Assembly (NCBI GenBank): GCA_916610825.1
Contig: OU744446.1
Span: forward strand, 21,399,223-21,463,222
Length of the DNA: 64,000 bases
Direction: 5' to 3'
From: Haliclystus octoradiatus
Lineage: Eukaryota > Cnidaria > Staurozoa > Stauromedusae > Haliclystidae
Shown here: in pieces, positions 59,401 through 64,000 of the stretch
How the letters are laid out: the number at the start of each line of letters is the position of its first letter
Position numbering within the stretch: the first letter of the stretch is position 1
Translations under genes and position numbers: made by a program
Notes under the pieces: model-generated
Database searches by the model: none
What the model was told of the DNA's origin: nothing
Seen by the model: the letters and a program-made list of their open reading frames with translations, nothing else

Positions 59401-62400
59401 TTTGAGCTGTTTTTGAAAAATTCAAACTCCCTTGTGAATTAAGCATTGTTTTAGGTCATTCTGAGCTGTTTTTGTAAAATTCGAATTCCCTTGGGAACTG
59501 GGCAATGTTTTTGGTCATTTTGAGCTGTTTTTGAAAAATTCAAACTCCCTTGTGAATTAAGCATTGTTTTAGGTCATTCTGAGCTGTTTTTGTAAAATTC
59601 GAATTCCCTTGGGAATTAAGCATTGTTTTAGGTCATTTTGAGCTGTTTTTGAAAAATTCGAATTCCCTTGGGAACTGGGCAATGTTTTTGGTCATTTTGA
59701 GCTGTTTTTGAAAAATTCAAATTCCCTTGGGAATTAAGCATTGTTTTAGGTTATTTTGAGCCGTTTTTGTAAAATTCGAATTCCCTTGGGAATTAAGCAT
59801 TGTTTTAGGTCATTTTGAGCTGTTTTTGAAAAATTCGAATTCCCTTGGGAATTAAGCATTGTTTAAGGTCATTTAGAGCTGTTTTTGAAAAGTTCGAATT
59901 CCCTTGTGAATTAAGCATTGTTTTAGGTCAGTTTGAGCTGTTTTTGTAAAATTCGAATTCCCTTGGGAATTAAGCATTGTTTTAGGTCATTTTGAGCTGT
60001 TTTTGAAAAATTCGAATTCCCTTGGGAATTAAGCATTGTTTTAAGTCATTTTGAGCTGTTTTTGTAAAATTCGAATTCCCTTGGGAATTAAGCATTGTTT
60101 TAGGTCATTTTGAGCTGTTTTTGAAAAATTCGAATTCCCTTGGGAATTAAGCATTGTTTTAGGTCATTTTGAGCTGTTTTTGAAAAATTCGAATTCCTTT
60201 GGGTAATAAGCATTGTTTAAGGTCATTTTGAGCTGTTTTTGAAAAGTTCGAACTCCCTTGTGAATTAAGCATTGTTTTAGGTCATTTTGAGCTGTTTTTG
60301 TTAAATTCGAATTCCCTTGGGAATTAAGCATTGTTTTAGGTCATTTTGAGCTGTTTTTGAAAAATTCGAATTCCCTTGGGAATAAAGCATTGTTTAAGGT
60401 CATTTTGAGCTGTTTTTGAAAAATTCGAATTCACTTGGGAATTAAGCATTGTTTTAGGTCATTTTGAGCTGTTTTTGAAATATTCGAATTCCCTTGGGAA
60501 TTAAGCATTGTTTAAGGTCATTTTGAGCTGTTTTTGAAAAGTTCAAACTCCCTTGTGAATTAAGCATTGTTTTAGGTAATTCTGAGCTGTTTTTGTAAAA
60601 TTCGAATTCCCTTGGGAATTAAGCATTGTTTTAGGTCATTTTGAGCTGTTTTTGAAAAATTCGAATTCCCTTGGGAACTGGGCAATGTTTTTGGTCATTT
60701 TGAGCTGTTTTTGAAAAATTCAAACTCCCTTGTGAATTAAGCATTGTTTTAGGTCATTCTGAGCTGTTTTTGTAAAATTCGAATTCCCTTGGGAATTAAG
60801 CATTGTTTTAGGTCATTTTGAGCTGTTTTTGAAAAATTCGAATTCCCTTGGGAACTGGGCAATGTTTTTGGTCATTTTGAGCTGTTTTTGAAAAATTCAA
60901 ATTCCCTTGGGAATTAAGCATTGTTTTAGGTTATTTTGAGCCGTTTTTGTAAAATTCGAATTCCCTTGGGAATTAAGCATTGTTTTAGGTCATTTTGAGC
61001 TGTTTTTGAAAAATTCGAATTCCCTTGGGAATTAAGCATTGTTTAAGGTCATTTAGAGCTGTTTTTGAAAAGTTCGAATTCCCTTGTGAATTAAGCATTG
61101 TTTTAGGTCAGTTTGAGCTGTTTTTGTAAAATTCGAATTCCCTTGGGAATTAAGCATTGTTTTAGGTCATTTTGAGCTGTTTTTGAAAAATTCGAATTCC
61201 CTTGGGAATTAAGCATTGTTTTAGGTCATTCTGAGCTGTTGTTGTGAAATTCGAATTCCCTTCTTGGGAACTGGGCATTGTTTTTGGTCATTTTGAGCTG
61301 TTTTTGAAAAATTCAAATTCCCTTGGGAATTAAGCATTGTTTTAGAACATTTTGAGCTGTTTTTGAAAAATTCAAACTCCCTTGTGAATTAAGCATTGTT
61401 TTAGGTCATTCTGAGCTGTTTTTGTAAAATTCGAATTCCCTTGGGAACTGGGCAATGTTTTTGGTCATTTTGAGCTGTTTTTGAAAAATTCAAACTCCCT
61501 TGTGAATTAAGCATTGTTTTAGGTCATTCTGAGCTGTTTTTGTAAAATTCGAATTCCCTTGGGAATTAAGCATTGTTTTAGGTCATTTTGAGCTGTTTTT
61601 GAAAAATTCGAATTCCCTTGGGAACTGGGCAATGTTTTTGGTCATTTTGAGCTGTTTTTGAAAAATTCAAATTCCCTTGGGAATTAAGCATTGTTTTAGG
61701 TTATTTTGAGCTGTTTTTGTAAAATTCGAATTCCCTTGGGAATTAAGCATTGTTTTAGGTCATTTTGAGCTGTTTTTGAAAAATTCGAATTCCCTTGGGA
61801 ATTAAGCATTGTTTAAGGTCATTTAGAGCTGTTTTTGAAAAGTTCGAATTCCCTTGTGAATTAAGCATTGTTTTAGGTCAGTTTGAGCTGTTTTTGTAAA
61901 ATTCGAATTCCCTTGGGAATTAAGCATTGTTTTAGGTCATTTTGAGCTGTTTTTGAAAAATTCGAATTCCCTTGGGAATTAAGCATTGTTTTAGGTCATT
62001 CTGAGCTGTTTTTGTGAAATTCGAATTCCCTTCTTGGGAACTGGGCATTGTTTTTGGTCATTTTGAGCTGTTTTTGAAAAATTCAAATTCCCTTGGGAAT
62101 TAAGCATTGTTTTAGGTCATTTTGAGCTGTTTTTGAAAAATTCAAACTCCCTTGTGAATTAAGCATTGTTTTAGGTCATTCTGAGCTGTTTTTGTAAAAT
62201 TCGAATTCCCTTGGGAATTAAGCATTGTTTTAGGTCATTTTGAGCTGTTTTTGAAAAATTCGAATTCCCTTGGGAACTGGGCATTGTTTTTGGTCATTTT
62301 GAGCTGTTTTTGAAAAATTCAAATTCCCTTGGGAATTAAGCATTGTTTTAGGTTATTTTGAGCCGTTTTTGTAAAATTCGAATTCCCTTGGGAATTAAGC
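59400..62400 (+). repeat. Mosaic of shorter units: 1,950, 770 and 177 bp
   Basis: GGGCAATG monomers at 59501 and 59678, 60681 and 60858, and 61451 and 61628 form three pairs, each 177 bp apart (three monomers). The pairs are 1,180 and 770 bp apart. CTTCTTGGG at 59310, 61260 and 62030 gives 1,950 bp (33 monomers) and 770 bp (13 monomers), both explained exactly by one 62-bp and otherwise 59-bp copies. A stretch at about 60.1-60.5 kb matches 58.3-58.7 kb at an offset of 1,773 bp. I see rearranged pieces of the 44-mer here, not a new sequence. Confidence 0.75.
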
Positions 62401-64000
62401 ATTGTTTTAGGTCATTTTGAGCTGTTTTTGAAAAATTCGAATTCCCTTTGGAATAAAGCATTGTTTAAGGTCATTTTGAGCTGTTTTTGAAAAATTCGAA
62501 TTCACTTGGGAATTAAGCATTGTTTTAGGTCATTTTGAGCTGTTTTTGAAATATTCGAATTCCCTTGGGAATTAAGCATTGTTTAAGGTCATTTTGAGCT
62601 GTTTTTGTAAAATTCGAATTCCCTTGGGAATTAAGCATTGTTTTAGGTCATTTTGAGCTGTTTTTGAAAAATTCGAATTCCTTTGGGAATTAAGCATTGT
62701 TTTAGGTCATTTTGAGCTGTTTTTGAAAAATTCGAATTCCTTTGGGTAATAAGCATTGTTTAAGGTCATTTTGAGCTGTTTTTGAAAAGTTCGAACTCCC
62801 TTGTGAATTAAGCATTGTTTTAGGTCATTTTGAGCTGTTTTTGTTAAATTCGAATTCCCTTGGGAATTAGGCATTGTTTTAGGTCATTTTGAGGTGTTTT
62901 TGAAAAATTCGAATTCCCTTGGGAATTAAGCATTGTTTTAGGTCATTTTGAGCTGTTTTTGTAAAATTCGAATTCCCTTGGGAATTAAGCATTGTTTTTG
63001 TCATTTTGAGCTGATTTTGTAAAATTCGAATTCCCTTGGGAATTAAGCATTGTTTTAAGTCATTTTGAGCTGTTTTTGTAAAATTCGAAATCCCTTGGGA
63101 ACTGGGCATTGTTTTTGGTCATTTTGAGCTGTTTTTGAAAAATTCAAATTCCCTTGGGAATTAGGCATTGTTCTAGGTCATTTTGAGCTGTTTTTGAAAA
63201 ATTCGAATTCCCTTGGGAATTAAGCATTGTTTAAGGTCATTTTGAGCTGATTTTGTAAAATTCGAATTCCCTTGGGAATTAAGCATTGTTTTTGTCATTT
63301 TGAGCTGATTTTGTGAAATTCGAATTTCCTTGGGAATTAAGCATTGTTTCAAGTCATTTTGAGCTGTTTTTGAAAAATTCGAATTTCTTTGGGTAATAAG
63401 CATTGTTTAAGGTCATTTTGAGCTGTTTTTGAAAAGTTCGAACTCCCTTGTGAATTAAGCATTGTTTTAGGTCATTTTGAGCTGTTTTTGTTAAATTCGA
63501 ATTCCCTTGGGAATTAAGAATTGTTTTAGGTCATTTTGAGCTGTTTTTGTAGAATTCGATTTCCCTTGGGAATTAAGCATTGTTTTAGGTCATTTTGAGC
63601 TGTTTTTGTAAAATTCGAATTCCCTTGGGAATTAAGCATTGTTTTAGGTCATTTTGAGCTGGTTTTGTTAAATTCGAATTCCCTTGGGAATTAAGCATTG
63701 TTTTTGGTCATTTTGAGCTGTTTTTGAAAAATTCGAATTCCCTTGGAAATTAAGCATTGTTTTAGGTCATTTTGAGCTGTTTTTGAAAAATTCGAATTCC
63801 TTCGGGTAATAAGCATTGTTTAAGGTCATTTTGAGCTGTTTTTGAAAAGTTCGAACTCCCTTGTGAATTAAGCATTGTTTTAGGTCATTTTGAGCTGTTT
63901 TTGTTAAATTCGAATTCCGTTGGGAATTAAGCATTGTTTTAGGTCATTTTGAGCTGTTTTTGTAGAATTCGAATTCCGTTGGGAATTAAGCATTGTTTAA
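62401..64000 (+). repeat. Right edge: 44-mer fragment passing into Q-like monomers
   Basis: From about 62.7 to 63.2 kb the order matches 57.2-57.7 kb at an offset of 5,493 bp, including the GAGGTG monomer, a 58-bp monomer and GGGAACTGGGC. From about 63.4 kb the types are those of block Q: GGGTAATAAGC, CGAACTCCC, GTAGAATTCGATTTCCC, CTTCGGGTAATAAGC and CCGTTGGGAATT. The window ends inside a monomer, so the array continues. Confidence 0.7.

Larger units (their letters stand above)
1..64000 (+). repeat. Satellite DNA array, 59-bp monomer, about 1,085 copies
   Basis: The same 59-bp unit repeats without interruption across the window. Every stretch I read aligns to it in the same orientation, with single-base changes and indels of 1-4 bases. 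The reference copy has 26 T, 14 A, 12 G and 7 C, so it is AT-rich with a marked T over A and G over C excess on this strand. No unique DNA, transposon, rRNA, tRNA or protein gene interrupts it. Both window edges cut through a monomer, so the true array is longer. Arrays like this are typical of centromeric, pericentromeric or subtelomeric heterochromatin in eukaryotes; which of these applies here cannot be told from sequence alone. I do not recognise the family. The phase used in the other entries starts each monomer at TTCGAATTC. Confidence 0.98.

Noticed and set aside
25..63403. About 60 minus-strand open reading frames of 60-96 codons with near-identical proteins
   Set aside because: They follow from repeat length and the 58-bp variant; they recur wherever two or three monomers of the right types meet, with no flanking signals, no domain and stops set by fixed monomer positions. 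None is annotated as a gene.
1..64000. CRISPR array
   Set aside because: Repeats abut directly with no unique spacers, there are about 1,085 of them, and no cas-like gene is present.
1..64000. Assembly artefact explaining all long duplications
   Set aside because: Possible in part, but copies carry private substitutions and indels (for example at 28,368, 32,440, 37.43 kb and 55,689), which argues against simple duplication of the same reads. Long-read coverage would be decisive.

Overview
The whole 64 kb window is one tandem array of a short satellite DNA. The unit is 59 bp, AT-rich (19 G+C out of 59 in the reference copy, about 32%). Roughly 1,085 copies run head to tail in a single orientation from the first base to the last. 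I see no unique sequence, gene, transposable element, RNA gene, gap or inverted segment. A long, pure, uniformly oriented satellite block with multi-kilobase higher-order structure points to eukaryotic heterochromatin: centromeric, pericentromeric or subtelomeric DNA of a plant or animal. I do not recognise the family and cannot name the organism.

Each monomer carries one CpG (in TTCGAA), an overlapping GAATTC, a 16-bp dyad (AATTCCC, TT, GGGAATT), and three T-runs that start exactly 10 bp apart (monomer positions 29, 39 and 49), followed by AAAATT across the junction. This predicts intrinsically curved DNA. Subfamilies differ by linked substitutions and small indels. The main ones are a 58-bp form (TTTTTGTC or TTATTGTC), a 59-bp GGGAACTGGGC form, and rarer 62-bp and 55-bp forms.

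Above the monomer level the array is a mosaic of duplicated blocks, which I followed with rare variant monomers. Region by region: 1-8.4 kb has three overlapping local duplications (offsets 4,767, 2,237 and 7,944 bp). 8.4-18.9 kb is a long composite block (P-Q-R), repeated almost intact at 20.0-29.1 kb (offset 10,185-10,186 bp). 26.2-35.3 kb is a run of tandem R units of unequal length (1,821, 2,175, 1,701 and 1,472 bp between landmarks). 34.3-42.4 kb is repeated at 45.9-54.2 kb (offset 11,612, then 11,789 bp). 42.4-45.5 kb is another copy of 23.4-26.5 kb (offset 19,073 bp). 52.7-59.4 kb is a regular 44-monomer higher-order repeat of 2,595-2,596 bp. 59.4-64 kb is a mosaic of shorter units, including 177-bp trimers and a 770-bp 13-mer.

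The many 60-96-codon minus-strand reading frames are a by-product of the repeat: the 58-bp variant removes a stop and resets the frame. I annotate no genes. The interest lies in the array's evolution (nested unequal exchange, gene-conversion-like patches, trimer-sized steps) and in the possible structural role of the curved monomer. Block edges were placed by eye and are good to about one or two monomers.
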